A stretch of DNA of 64,000 nucleotides from Dermatophagoides farinae (GCF_024713945.1 NW_027461518.1:1-64000), one strand, 5' to 3'. Positions 1 to 10,980 are shown, numbered from the stretch's first letter. Notes: a model not told the origin generated them from the sequence alone. Program-made: numbers and translations.

Positions 1-22
1 TACGTAGTAATTCCTTCTGGCA

Positions 23-2673
23 TTATTCTATTTTATTTCCTTTAATTGAAACTTGAAAATGCGGAATTTTTATATCTTCTTCTAATTCTATATTTTGGCT
101 ATTTAGTGGATATGTCATGATAAAAGAATGTTTTTCTTTTGATATATTTCTGGATTCAAATAAGCTTTATAATTTTCAGTCGCAATTTCAACGACTTTAT
201 CCCAGGTTGCTTGAAATCCTGGATTGTCCATCCAATCATAATATTCCCCAAAATGTTCTACCCATAGAAGAACTCTAAATCCATATATGTCGGCTTTTGG
301 TAACGCCCATTCTCCGTTTTCTTGGTACGGTGTGAAATATGCTTGTGAAATGCCTACAGATAATTCAGTATCACGGGACCCATTTAATGAACGATCATTA
401 ATGTTACCGCTACCAATCAAACAATAATAATCGTCGATTATCATTAATTTACTGTGTACATATATTTGATGCGCAGGAATCTGAGGAACCTGTGTTTTTG
501 GAGGAGTTTCGATTTTTCCGAGAAAGAAAAATCGTAAGTAATCTTCTACTGAAGCTGAAGATTTATAAAGCCTTAAATTTCTATTAATTTCTTTAAACAT
601 GTATCTTAACGTATGATATTGCCAATGTAAAATTTCTTGTAAATTTGATGAACCAGGTATCCCCTCACTATAAAGAGGAATTACAATGTATACTTTAAAA
701 GCTTTAGAAAACTTTATCGCTTTCACGATTCGTTTAACTATACAATGCGCCACCAAATTTTTTAGCGGAGGGATTTTATCAATTTGCCAGAATTGAGCGC
801 TGCTCAGAAAGTATTGATTTTCAATGTAGATGTATGTTTTGGCATTTAATGTCAAATGACATATTGCCAACTGCAAGCTTCTGTCGACTGCACGCGAGAT
901 ATTGGAAAATCTGTTGCGCCAAAAAAAGTTATTAAATGTAGTAGCATCTGTATCGGAGCTGCGAAATACTTGTACGTTATAGCAAGATCTGTTAATAATG
1001 TGTTGATAGGGAACGCTGCGCCCAATCAATTTTTTTTGCTTTAGTAAATTATTAATAACATCGACGACACAATTTTTTAATTGAGGGCGTTGTCTTTCAA
1101 CTCTTCCCACGAAAGTGTCATACATATCCCAAACAGATGGTCCGATAATTTTAGTTATGACATCATGCCATGACTGTCTTGGAGCTATGCCACTTACTGG
1201 TGGAGCCACGCAGTTACTATACCAGTCATCCTTGTGAATTGTGTTATATGTTTCGTATAAGGGATGTTCATCTGTATCAAAACGTCCCATAGTTATATCT
1301 AGGCCTCCAATAAACGCTTGCATTGCATATTTATCTTCACATTTAACGTCCGTTATTATTACTTTTGAATGATGAGAAAAACAATTAGCTCGAATCATTA
1401 ATTTTAAATCTGAAGTATCATCTATAGCTATTCTTCTCAACGGCGCAACTTTCACGGTTGAATTTTTGAAGTATGTTTTAGTATAATAATGAAACGCCTT
1501 CATCAAACCTCCTCGCAGAAACACAATATTTTCTCTCGTTGAACTGTCTTCCCAAATCAAAAGAACAACACTAACCCCTTCATCAGATTTTTTTTTTTAA
1601 CAACTCTCCAAATGTTATATTTGACCGCTTTGCAAATTCTTCGTCAGTCATTGAGTCATCTTTGATTCTACAAAGTTTAATGTCTGGATGAATGCTCCAT
1701 CCAGAAATATAAATAAAATGTTTTGCATTATAAAGTGCATCAAACAATTCGTTCCAAGCATTTCTTTGCTTAAAGATACCAAGTTCTGTTTTTATTTGTA
1801 ACGAAGGATTTCTAGTTCTATGTGTATCGGCATAGAATGAAACATAATGGCCTTGTCTTAAAGGATAATACAAGTTTTTTTATTCCTGAATGTCCAGGTA
1901 GTTTTTTGATTTCAAAAAATGATACTTGGAGCTTCAATCGTGAGTACTCTCCATCTGCTTTTATAAATCGTTTTAAATGATAGAAGTATTTTTTCATTTT
2001 TTCTTTTGTATTCATCGATGTCTGTGATTTTTGATTATCAGACAAAGATGTAAACACTTCTTCTTTATCAGATCGATCGCAATTTACTTCATTGGACTCA
2101 ATTTTCTCCAGATTTATCAAAGTTTTGCAAATTTTTTTTTGACATATACAGCCATATTCTAAATACTTTTGTACTTAAAACATATCTTAAGTCAAATTTC
2201 CCTGAAGCTATTAAAGTATAGTTATCAGTATCAAGTTGGATCAAATCTGAGTCAAGTGTTTTAGGAGTGTCAATTATTAAAACTATCAGTTCGGCTTTTT
2301 CTTTACTAATTGAGTAATTGATGTATCGCGTTTCGTCTGTTGTTTCAGAAAAATCTATTAGAAGTGGTACTGTAAATTCTTGATTCCATCTTAGATAATG
2401 TCTTCGCTCTATTGATCTTGTTCTACCTATTTTATACACATGACCAAAAAGATTTACATAAACAACGCATATGGGCTTTTTAGATCTTGACCATCTTGAA
2501 AGCGAAAGCATTCGACAAATATATCCAAAAAATTTTTGAGATTTCCGTGCGTTTGGAAGCCAAATGTTCTCCGCATCCATAATGTAGACATGTAACAAAC
2601 CAAAATACTCTACATGATTCGAAACAGATGGAGTCGATCGCTGTTCGTTAAATTTTGCGAAATTTGAACTCAT
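23..2673 (-). CDS. C2-domain phospholipase D, reading frame broken four times at A runs
   Basis: Membrane phospholipid hydrolase (phosphatidate plus free head group) of the plant-like C2-PLD family. An N-terminal C2-like region (about 2673-2100) is followed by two catalytic HKD motifs: HSKVIITD near 1371-1348 and HSKLMIID near 456-433. The family motifs YIENQYF and GGLD-x-GR-x-D are also present. The start is ATG 2673. The gene is not one open frame. Coding potential steps by one base at A9 (2132-2140), A7 (1875-1881) and A11 (1588-1598), each needing one A fewer. A fourth step lies near A5 (131-135) and needs one A more; beyond it a typical PLD tail (MTYPLN) runs to a TAA at 23-25. No GT-AG intron fits the breaks. 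Total length of about 850 codons is normal for the family, and every catalytic residue is kept. It may be a young pseudogene, an expressed slippage gene, or carry homopolymer errors in the assembly. Confidence 0.85.
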
Positions 2674-2826
2674 TTACACAATGTATGCATAAATGTAAGA
2701 ATACATAATAAAAACGCTGAATTAAACAAGCGATCTGTAAGAAATAATAATTAACACTTTAATGTAATTAAAGACTAAGTGTATATAATTCGTAAATATT
2801 TCTTCCTACAAAAAAAAAAATTCATT

Positions 2827-3585
2827 ATGGCTGATAAACAAACTACACAAGACGAAATTTACCACTTTTTGTGTGAATATTATAATTACATTTTGTCTTT
2901 CAAACTTGTTTTAAAAGATGAACCCAATGATTTAGAGACTCTTAATTTATTAAAAGATGCTGAAGTAATATTAGATTTTTGGACTAAAGCAGACCCGTCA
3001 AATATTGTTAATGCTTGTGGATATATAAAATCAAGTAATTCGTATGGGAAAATACTTGGTATTACGAAATATGATTCAGAAAATAAAAAAATAGAGTCAG
3101 TAGACGTAGAAATATTTCAAGAGATTGATGACGAAAATCGTGTTGCTAATATAAAGTTTTCTGACATTAAATTAAGAAAAACTATTGACGAAACGCTGTT
3201 AAAGAAAACAAACAAATTAGAATGTTTATTTGAGGAAGATGGAATGTGGTATCTATGTGAGATTATTGATGTTAACAAGGATCTTGTAAAGATTAATTAC
3301 ATTGATTATAACACGGTAGAAGAAGTTCGCAGAGACAGACTTCGAATAGTGACTAAAACATCAGAAAATAATATGGATGAATCCGAAGAGAAAATAATAA
3401 CTCACAATGGATATATAATTCCAAAATCTGTTATTGTCAGACCAGGAGATAGCGCTGAAGTTAAAGAACAAAAACGTAATAAATTATCTAAAATTAAATA
3501 TGAGCAGAAGAAAATGAAAAGAAACGAAGAAATCCAATCTCGCGTTCAATCATGGAAAGAACATAAGAAAAATATAAAAAAGTAA
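2827..3585 (+). CDS. SPF30/SMNDC1-like tudor-domain splicing factor
   Basis: 252-residue protein resembling survival-motor-neuron-related splicing factor 30, which acts in the nucleus in tri-snRNP/spliceosome assembly by binding dimethyl-arginine tails. A tudor domain lies at about residues 128-174 (LECLFEEDGMWYLCEI, then NYIDYNTVEEV). The N-terminal helix and the Lys/Arg-rich tail beginning IIPKSVIV match the SPF30 layout, including its family-typical 'IPKS' segment. The start is ATG 2827, just after a run of A; the open frame extends upstream only through a non-ATG codon. The stop codon at 3583-3585 directly abuts the stop of the convergent Derlin gene. Confidence 0.75.
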   Translation: MADKQTTQDEIYHFLCEYYNYILSFKLVLKDEPNDLETLNLLKDAEVILDFWTKADPSNIVNACGYIKSSNSYGKILGITKYDSENKKIESVDVEIFQEIDDENRVANIKFSDIKLRKTIDETLLKKTNKLECLFEEDGMWYLCEIIDVNKDLVKINYIDYNTVEEVRRDRLRIVTKTSENNMDESEEKIITHNGYIIPKSVIVRPGDSAEVKEQKRNKLSKIKYEQKKMKRNEEIQSRVQSWKEHKKNIKK

Positions 3586-4140
3586 TTATTTATCTTTTTT
3601 TGTAAATTCTGAAGGTATGACAAAATCATAATAATAAATGAAATGGCCAATGGCCATACCAACTAGTATGGGAATAATTCTCACGTTTGAGATAAAAGCA
3701 CTGATCAAAAGAATCCACGGAAAATAACTAGATTTCAGCTTGATAAAAACTAGTTGAATATCATTAGTAGTTAGTCTTGACCAAAGATATGAAACAGCGG
3801 CTTGAAACACTGCATTTAAATACTGTTGTTTTAAATAAACTATATTTATTATAGAAATACAAATAATAATAAAAAGTATTCGTTGGATGAAATCAAGCTT
3901 AGTTTTATAATGATATGATTCTAATTCTTCCAAATAATTATTTAAAATATAACATCTCCAAATCGATTGTATACTCAGTTTTGCAATGTATAACTGGCTA
4001 GAGAATATTCGCCAAATTTGGCCTGATTTTAATATTGATTTAGTTGACCATAACCAGGTTTGTGGTGCCACCAAATTCAGAAATGAAAGAACTGAAGTCA
4101 GAATCGAAAAACCAATAATAACTTTTGTTACATTCGTCAT
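3586..4140 (-). CDS. Derlin (DER1-like) ER membrane protein
   Basis: 184-residue multispanning membrane protein of the Derlin/rhomboid-pseudoprotease family, which helps retrotranslocate misfolded ER proteins for degradation. The N-terminus (MTNVTKVIIGF) and the GQIWRIFSSQLY segment match the conserved Derlin start (P-x-V-T-x ... G-Q-x-W-R-x-x-T-x-F). Hydrophobic segments follow at roughly residues 6-24, 80-100, 115-130, 137-158 and 160-178. It is slightly shorter than yeast Der1. ATG 4140 was chosen because the frame upstream has no ATG. BiP is its neighbour, so two ER quality-control genes lie side by side, though co-regulation is not shown. Confidence 0.7.
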   Translation of the reverse strand: MTNVTKVIIGFSILTSVLSFLNLVAPQTWLWSTKSILKSGQIWRIFSSQLYIAKLSIQSIWRCYILNNYLEELESYHYKTKLDFIQRILFIIICISIINIVYLKQQYLNAVFQAAVSYLWSRLTTNDIQLVFIKLKSSYFPWILLISAFISNVRIIPILVGMAIGHFIYYYDFVIPSEFTKKDK

Positions 4141-4278
4141 TAATGATCTCCACACTAACAGTCCACAATACAATAATTAAAGAAATTAATAAAAAAAAAG
4201 TATATTTAATTATGATGTATTATGAAACAAGGTGACATATCATATGTAAATAAATAATATAAATTAGAAATACGTAAT

Positions 4279-6395
4279 TTAGAGTTCCTCACTAAAATCA
4301 TCGTCATCATCATTATCAGTGCTTGCATTATCAAAGTTGTTGAGATTAGCACCTGTTTTTTTGATGGATTCGTATATTTTGCTAAATATTGGGCTCACAA
4401 CAGATTCGATTTCCTTGTATTTTTCTTCGAAATCTTCTGATTCAGCCTCTTGGTTGGCGTCTAACCACGTTCGAACTTTTTCTGCGATTTTCTTAATTTG
4501 GTCGAGATCTTGAGCATCTAAACTCTGAGCAATAGTTTTATCGTTGACTTGTTTCTGAATGGTATCAACATAAACAGTCAATTTAGATCTAGATTCGACC
4601 TTCTTTCTGAATTTTTCATCACTTTCTTGGTTGGCGTGAGCTTCTTCAATCATTCTTTCAATAGTTTCTTTGTCTAAACCATCTCTATCATTGTTAATGG
4701 TGATTTGATCTTTGTTTCCAGTCGCTTTATCGACAGCAGTTACATTCAATATACCATTAACGTCGATGTTGAAGCTAACTTCAATTTGAGGAACACCACG
4801 AGGAGCAGGAGGAATTCCAGAAAGTTCAAAAGTACCAAGTAAGTGGTTGTGCTTAGTCATGGGTCTTTCACCTTCGTAGACTTGCACTCTTACTGAAGTT
4901 TGGTTGTCACTATAAGTACTGAATATTTGGCTCTTACTAGTGGGAATCATAGTATTTCTTTTGATAATAGTTGTCATAACACCTCCGGCAGTCTCAATAC
5001 CTAATGATAAAGGTGCGACATCTAATAATAGTAAGTTTTTATCAGTCAATTCCCCATTAAGAATAGCAGCTTGAATAGATGCACCTATTGCAACAGCTTC
5101 TTCTGGGTTAACTGATCTGTTGATCTTAGATTCACCGAATTTCTTGGCCAAGAGTTGTTGGATTTTTGGAATTCTACTAGATCCTCCCACTAAAATAACT
5201 TGGTGGATGTCATTAGCGTCCCTAGAAGCATCTTTCATTACATTAGAAACTATCTTCATTACTTTTTGGAAGAAAAGATCGTTAATAGCTTCGAACGTAG
5301 CTCTAGTTAATTTGTAATCAAGATCAATGTCTCCAACTATACGAGGCATGAAAAAGTGGAATTCTTCAGAACTAGAGAGTTCTCTCTTAGCTTTTTCAGA
5401 AAGTAGTCTAAGTTTGAGAAAAACATCCGGGTTATCAGCTAAGTTAATACCGTGATCTTTCTTGAACTTATCAGCGATATGTTGTGCAATATTCTTATCA
5501 ATATCTTCTCCACCTAAGTAAGTGTCACCTCCAGTAGCAGTAACTTCAAATACACCATCTTGTAATGATAAAATACTGACATCAAAAGTACCACCACCGA
5601 GATCGAAAACAAGTATGAGCTCTTCTTCGTTTTCTTTTTGTGGTTTTCTGTCAAGTCCGTATGCAACTGCAGCGGCTGTCGGTTCATTGATAACTCTTAA
5701 AGTTTTGTATCCCGCTAGTTGTACGGCATTCTTGATTTCTGTACGTTGGGCATCATTGAAATAAGCTGGTACAGTTATTACAACATCAGTAATATTTAAT
5801 CCAGTTTTAGCTTTGACTTGACCAAAGAATATTGATAAAAATTCAACAATAAGTTCAAGTACAGTGTGTTCTACTTGCTTACCATTTCTAGTTACAACAA
5901 AATAGGTTTTTCCATTTTTGACTTTGATGTCGACGTTTCCTTTAAAGAATCGTAAAACTTCTTTAAATTTTTGGCTGTTAGGATCTAAACCAACTAGACG
6001 TTTTAAAAGAGAGAAGACATTCTTATGAAAATCGGGATTTCCGTTCATCATTTCATTTTTCGCTTCTTCTCCAATTAATCTTTCTAAAGAATTTTTATTG
6101 AAACCTATGTAACTCGGAGTAGTAGTTTTTCCGTTAGCATTTTGTATAACTAATGGTTGACCATTAGTGAAGATTGCTGCTGCGGTATTTGTTGTACCGA
6201 AATCTATACCAAACGCTACACTTTTTGCACTCAAATCACCGTCGGTATCATTGCTCCCATTTTTAGAAGATGCATTATCTCCAGTAGTAGCTTTTGCAGA
6301 AGCTAAACAAACTCATTACATTATAACGACTTACAGTACTGTAAAAATTGATTTTTGGCTAATAAGCCTAGGAATAGCAGGTTTGATAGTTTCAT
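4279..6395 (-). CDS. ER Hsp70 chaperone BiP/GRP78, with one 32-nt intron
   Basis: ATP-dependent ER-lumen chaperone. The exons are 6395-6335 and 6302-4279, giving 694 residues. Exon 1 encodes a signal peptide ([13 protein letters not shown]...). After the intron comes a short Ser/Asn/Asp-rich segment with several N-glycosylation sequons, then the nucleotide-binding domain ([37 protein letters not shown]). The substrate domain has the BiP-like stretches [18 protein letters not shown] and [14 protein letters not shown]. The protein ends in [10 protein letters not shown], which reads as an ER-retrieval signal of the xEEL type, not the cytosolic EEVD. Without the first exon the gene would look like a cytosolic Hsp70 lacking an ATG. 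Upstream, only 45 bases separate it from the stop of the RFC-like gene. Confidence 0.92.
6303..6334 (-). other. 32-nt microintron in BiP
   Basis: The donor is GTAAGT (reading down from 6334) and the acceptor is TTTAG (ending at 6303). Removing it joins the signal-peptide exon to the Hsp70 frame at phase 1. Retention brings an in-frame TAA within a few codons. Confidence 0.85.
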
Positions 6396-6440
6396 TATAG
6401 ATGTTGATAATTTGAAAATTAATTTAAAAAAATAAATAAA

Positions 6441-7505
6441 TTAATCTAGATCTTTATTATTATATAAATTATTAAAAATCATTATTGATATATAACATAA
6501 ACAATTAATAATACCCATAATAGATTTACTAGAATCATTTACATAACTTGACATCGAAGCAGCCACTTGAAGTATTTTTGTTTGTAGATGTTTAGGAATA
6601 CGTTTATCATTCACAAGCAAAAATATTAATTTTTCTAGTAAAATAACTGGATGTATTGTTCGTGAAATTAATTCGATCAGCACCTTTCTAGCTTCCGTGA
6701 TTGAATTTATATTCGGCTTCTCAATAATTTCATTTTTTATATTTGTCAGTAAAGAAATCCAAAGCGGTGGATTAATAACATTTGTCATGAAATACTTTTG
6801 GATCATTATAATTCCGAGTAATAAATTTCCATTAGATATTTTTTGAATTTCATTTAACTTTTGTGTAGTGATTGTACGGCCTCTTTTCTTTATAAAATCT
6901 AAATAAATACTTGATTCCTCTTCAAAACTGGGAGCACATATTCTAAAACATAAACATCGACTTTGCAACGGTTGAATTATATTTGATAATCTTGTAGTAA
7001 CTAAAATAAACCGACAATATTGATGACTAGCTTCTATTATTCTACGTAACGCTGCTTGAGTAGCTAATGAAAGTAAATGAGCTTCGTGAATTACTAACAC
7101 CCGGAATTGATAAGTATGTGAAACGCTTGGCGCAAGGAGATTTGAGGCAGACACGCAAGTTAATTGTTTGATTATACTTACAACACTATTTAAGTCTAAA
7201 TATTGAATATGTGAAGCATATAACTCTGAAAAGTTTCCCGAAGAAAGTATTTTCACAAGTGTGTCTTTATTCTCAATTTTAACATATTCTAACTTAGGCT
7301 TATCATGCTGAATATTAAAAAATAATTTTAAAAAAAGTTTCACTCGTGTATTTTTTCCAGCGCCGTCAGGCCCATAAAATATCATAGATGGACATAAATG
7401 CTTTTGGCATAATGTAATCAGTTTTTGATTAACCTCCCGATGCAGTTGTAAACTATTTAACGCTTCGTGGTTTTGAAAAGTAAGCCATAATGCATCAAGA
7501 GACAT
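6441..7505 (-). CDS. Replication factor C small subunit (human RFC3 / yeast Rfc5 type)
   Basis: 354-residue AAA+ clamp-loader subunit that helps load PCNA at primer-template junctions. The P-loop GPDGAGKNTR at residues 45-54 matches the RFC3 pattern (GAGKxTR). The Walker B region is degenerate (VIHEAHLL), as is common for this subunit. The stretch ALRRIIEASHQYCRFILVTT followed by IIQPLQSRC is the conserved RFC arginine-finger/sensor region; the SRC box is intact. Helical C-terminal domain follows. ATG 7505 (MSLDALW) corresponds to the family's MSLW start; the frame upstream lacks an ATG. Confidence 0.85.
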   Translation of the reverse strand: MSLDALWLTFQNHEALNSLQLHREVNQKLITLCQKHLCPSMIFYGPDGAGKNTRVKLFLKLFFNIQHDKPKLEYVKIENKDTLVKILSSGNFSELYASHIQYLDLNSVVSIIKQLTCVSASNLLAPSVSHTYQFRVLVIHEAHLLSLATQAALRRIIEASHQYCRFILVTTRLSNIIQPLQSRCLCFRICAPSFEEESSIYLDFIKKRGRTITTQKLNEIQKISNGNLLLGIIMIQKYFMTNVINPPLWISLLTNIKNEIIEKPNINSITEARKVLIELISRTIHPVILLEKLIFLLVNDKRIPKHLQTKILQVAASMSSYVNDSSKSIMGIINCLCYISIMIFNNLYNNKDLD

Positions 7506-7628
7506 TTTCAAATAAAACAAACTTTCATTTAAAAAGTAACTGTTCGAATGAGTTCAATAATTTAACGTCACAGCAACAGTAAGGAAAATAGGTAAATGAA
7601 CTAAAAAAAAAATAAATAAATGGTAATA

Positions 7629-8657
7629 TTACAGGAAATTTCTAGTTGACGCGAGATAATATTGTTTCGATTTATTGCAATCTGTTGCGTGCTCATTTTG
7701 AAGGTCGCACTTAACGTTTTCATCATTAGATTTACAATATTCTACAAAATTCTTAATAGTACGCGGTGCGTAAACTTTATTAATACTTTCTTTACATTTG
7801 ATGCAGTCTTGCTCTCTACAACAAGCTTTTGTATTGAGTATTACATCTACATTTAAGTTTTTAATGTTTTTTTGTGACAAATTAATAGGAACTTCGGAAC
7901 TTGATTGTTTATCATTTTTATATTCTGTACAATGATAATGTACTTTTCTTTGATCTAAATTTTGATCCTCGTTATTTGTTATTTCTGTAGGAACTTTTAC
8001 CTCCATATTGTTTCCACAATGAAATAAAATTGATAAAAAATTGCGCCACGAGTTCCATAAAGTACTTTCGGCAGCATTGTGCGGAACCAATGAAGTTGTT
8101 ACAGACTTTTGAAATTTCGCTGGTGATACCATATTGTTCGTATTTTTAAAATTTTCAATAAGCTCTTTTAGCTTAGAAAGTGGCATTCTAATAACAGTGT
8201 TGTCCTTAAAATTTTCTTTTTGCTTATTAATGTATTGCTCTGATTTATTTTTGACTTTGGATATGTAGTCTTCAAGTAAATTTCGTTCATTATCTGTTAA
8301 AAAGTTTTCGTTAATATCATTAATTAACATATCATTGTCTGGTTCTAACTGGAAATTCGAAATAGAGTAATCATTGAACTTCTTTGCATACGGATCCTTC
8401 TCATCAATAAAGTTTTTCTTCGAGATTTGTTCTTTTAACGACCGTAATAAAGTATTTCGTCTAATAGAGGCATCTGATTTATTAGAATTTTTTTCTATCA
8501 TACAAGAATCGAAAAATGGGCTAGAATTATTATTAGTATATGGGTTATGATGTAATAATTTTTTTCGAAAAGGATCACCACCTAAAGTATCATTATTAAA
8601 ACAATCTCCTATCGTTTTAGTTAACTTTTTTTCGTTATTAGTGTTAATATTTAACAT
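7629..8657 (-). CDS. Hypothetical protein, polar with Cys-rich C-terminus
   Basis: 342 residues, not recognised. It is strongly Asn/Lys/Ser-rich and looks largely disordered, with short repeated basic-hydrophobic helices in the first half. A Trp-containing segment (STLWNSWRNFLSILFHCG, about residues 200-217) could be an amphipathic helix. In the last quarter, cysteines cluster as CCREQDCIKC and then three singles, which might bind metal or form disulfides. There is no signal peptide and no clear membrane segment. Starts at a clean ATG 8657 and lies in a row of minus-strand genes after the RFC subunit. Confidence 0.6.
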   Translation of the reverse strand: MLNINTNNEKKLTKTIGDCFNNDTLGGDPFRKKLLHHNPYTNNNSSPFFDSCMIEKNSNKSDASIRRNTLLRSLKEQISKKNFIDEKDPYAKKFNDYSISNFQLEPDNDMLINDINENFLTDNERNLLEDYISKVKNKSEQYINKQKENFKDNTVIRMPLSKLKELIENFKNTNNMVSPAKFQKSVTTSLVPHNAAESTLWNSWRNFLSILFHCGNNMEVKVPTEITNNEDQNLDQRKVHYHCTEYKNDKQSSSEVPINLSQKNIKNLNVDVILNTKACCREQDCIKCKESINKVYAPRTIKNFVEYCKSNDENVKCDLQNEHATDCNKSKQYYLASTRNFL

Positions 8658-8847
8658 TCTTTTTTTACAGGGTGCATTTAGTTGCTAAATAATTCCGACA
8701 TTCAAAAATATAATTTCAATTATAAGTACACATTACATCAATTTTATTTCTGTGCAAACCGACTTAAAAGATGCAAAATTTAGTTTCAAAGGAAACTAAT
8801 ATTTTAAGATAGTTACTAACACATTCAACTGCATAACAAATAATCTT

Positions 8848-10980
8848 TTATACGCTAGATCCTTTCTCTCTTATGTAATTGTTTGCTGAAGAATAAAATT
8901 TACACTCTTTACCATCATATTTGTATCCTGTATTGTTGATAAAATCATTGTAAGTTTTTTCTTTACTTTGTTTAAACTTTTCATATGGCATTAACTTTGC
9001 TTTAGAACGAATACCTAATTCATTTATTTTTTTTTCGTTCTCAAAGCCTACGGAATAAACTGTTTCTGCTGCTTGATGATTATCTTCTTTAACATGGTCT
9101 GAAAAAGAGTTGATATTAGACAACAGCCTTTCCATTGATTTGGCAAAATTTTTAGTTCTTCTTCTTTGCTTGTTTACGAGATCAATAACTTGTTCAGTTT
9201 TTCCTTTTTGTAATAATTTAGATAATGAATCAGCTTCAGTGACACATTGCTTTGAAGAATCAACAATGTTTGATATATGTAGCTTTGTCAATTTTTCTTG
9301 AACTGAAAATTCCGTCGCGAGCATTGCGAAAATATGAGACCTAGAAACTTTCAATTCTTGCGCCCAAGGAGTAATCACAATGTCATCAAATTGAGTTGAA
9401 TTAACGTGTTTACTTGTTAAATTAAATTCCTTTACAATAATTGAATCAAAAGATGATTTGACTGGTTCAGTTGACTTATTAGAAATGTTTTTCAGTCTAT
9501 CTGAGTTAAGATAAATCGACGTAGCAAACTTTATAAATCCTTCATTAATTGATTTGGGAGTGTTAAGTCGGTTTAAAGTTAAAAAAACCTTCCAATCAAA
9601 TCTATCTGAAAATAATCTACTAGATTCAAAATTTTTTGTTAAAAAAAAATATAAATCCGATGTTAAAGGACATTCTTTAGCGAACAATTCAGTAAAGACA
9701 TGATCTTGAAAATATGTTTTTTTGATAGCTTCATAAGTTAGTTCAAATAAATAGAAAGCAGTAGGACTTGTAGTGCGATAAACACTGTTGGTGACGTAAT
9801 CTGCTGCTGGAACATGTAAAATTGTAAAGGTTCCACGATTTACTTTGATCGTTCTATATTTTGTGTTAATGTTTTTAGTAATTTTAGTTTTAATATTTTT
9901 CCAGTCGAGAGACGATATAAGCCTTATACGTTTTTCAATATTTATATTAATTAGATAAGCAGGAATTAATAAAGCTTGTTTTATGTAATGTTTCTCTTTG
10001 TGTTTAACAGAGGTATCTGATTCATTCAAAGTTATGTAAGAGTTTACCTGATCTTTCATTACAGAACGCAACTTAGAAACGAATTTTAACACTTGTTCAA
10101 ACGAGCTAAAATAAATTCTTGTATGTTCATTTGGGTTAGTAAATAAAAAAACATTTGATTTTGCTTTAGCTTGTGAAGATGTAGTTGCGTTATTTTTTTT
10201 AAATAATTCGTAGTATTTATTCATGTCTTTCCACTTAGTTGATTTTAAAGGTTCATCACTAAAACGATAAAAGCGAGCAAAGTTTAATAAATCATCGTTA
10301 GACCACTCCATCTCATTTTTTAATTTTTCATGATCAGCTTGATCGTCGAAATCGCTCGCTGAAAATAAATTTAAGATGTCACGTCCTTTTTCATTCCCTG
10401 AGTAAGAAACGACACTGATACTTAATATGTACTCTGAAATAGACAACAGTGTTTTTGTACTACTTAAATTAGTTGCGTGAATATGAGAAAAAATAGAAGC
10501 GATAATATAATGAAAAAGTCCTGGAAAATCATTAGTTCCCCATAAATAAGAGTAATTTGATGCAGACGAAGAACCAATTAAAGAAAATAAACGCGAGTCT
10601 CCACGACTAACAACTGCTTTAATATCATCTTCTAAGGTTTTAGATTCTTCAAAGATAGAAGACGACTCAGGAAAGACTTTGATTATGTCTGCGCAGCTTT
10701 TCAGGTCTTCAATTGTTTCTGCATTGTTTAAGGAATAATTGCGATTGGAAAATTCAGATAATAACTTTAAACAAACATTATCTTTTACAATAACATCATT
10801 GTCATTTAGATACTGTCTACAAAGCGTCTCTATTTCACTAATGGAGTTTGTTGAAACTACCGGTATGTCAAGTTCTTTCTTCTCAGTTTTTTTATTACCA
10901 ATAAATTGTTCGCCGTCATAAACAGGTAAAAAAAGTGTTCTGTCATGTAACTGGTCTGAAGCTACTTTCATACAGTTCAT
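8848..10980 (-). CDS. Hypothetical 710-residue protein
   Basis: Not recognised. One uninterrupted frame runs from ATG 10980. It is predicted mostly helical and soluble with no signal peptide. The N-terminal third is acidic. The middle has hydrophobic helices (LFHYIIASIFSHIHATNL, LLSISEYILSISVVSY) and a Lys/Ile-rich region. The C-terminal 150 residues are basic and charged (KQRRRTKNFAKSMERLL). The start codon lies 46 bases from the stop of the upstream gene on the same strand. No catalytic motif is visible. It could be a rapidly evolving structural or complex subunit, or lineage-specific. Confidence 0.65.
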   Translation of the reverse strand: MNCMKVASDQLHDRTLFLPVYDGEQFIGNKKTEKKELDIPVVSTNSISEIETLCRQYLNDNDVIVKDNVCLKLLSEFSNRNYSLNNAETIEDLKSCADIIKVFPESSSIFEESKTLEDDIKAVVSRGDSRLFSLIGSSSASNYSYLWGTNDFPGLFHYIIASIFSHIHATNLSSTKTLLSISEYILSISVVSYSGNEKGRDILNLFSASDFDDQADHEKLKNEMEWSNDDLLNFARFYRFSDEPLKSTKWKDMNKYYELFKKNNATTSSQAKAKSNVFLFTNPNEHTRIYFSSFEQVLKFVSKLRSVMKDQVNSYITLNESDTSVKHKEKHYIKQALLIPAYLININIEKRIRLISSLDWKNIKTKITKNINTKYRTIKVNRGTFTILHVPAADYVTNSVYRTTSPTAFYLFELTYEAIKKTYFQDHVFTELFAKECPLTSDLYFFLTKNFESSRLFSDRFDWKVFLTLNRLNTPKSINEGFIKFATSIYLNSDRLKNISNKSTEPVKSSFDSIIVKEFNLTSKHVNSTQFDDIVITPWAQELKVSRSHIFAMLATEFSVQEKLTKLHISNIVDSSKQCVTEADSLSKLLQKGKTEQVIDLVNKQRRRTKNFAKSMERLLSNINSFSDHVKEDNHQAAETVYSVGFENEKKINELGIRSKAKLMPYEKFKQSKEKTYNDFINNTGYKYDGKECKFYSSANNYIREKGSSV

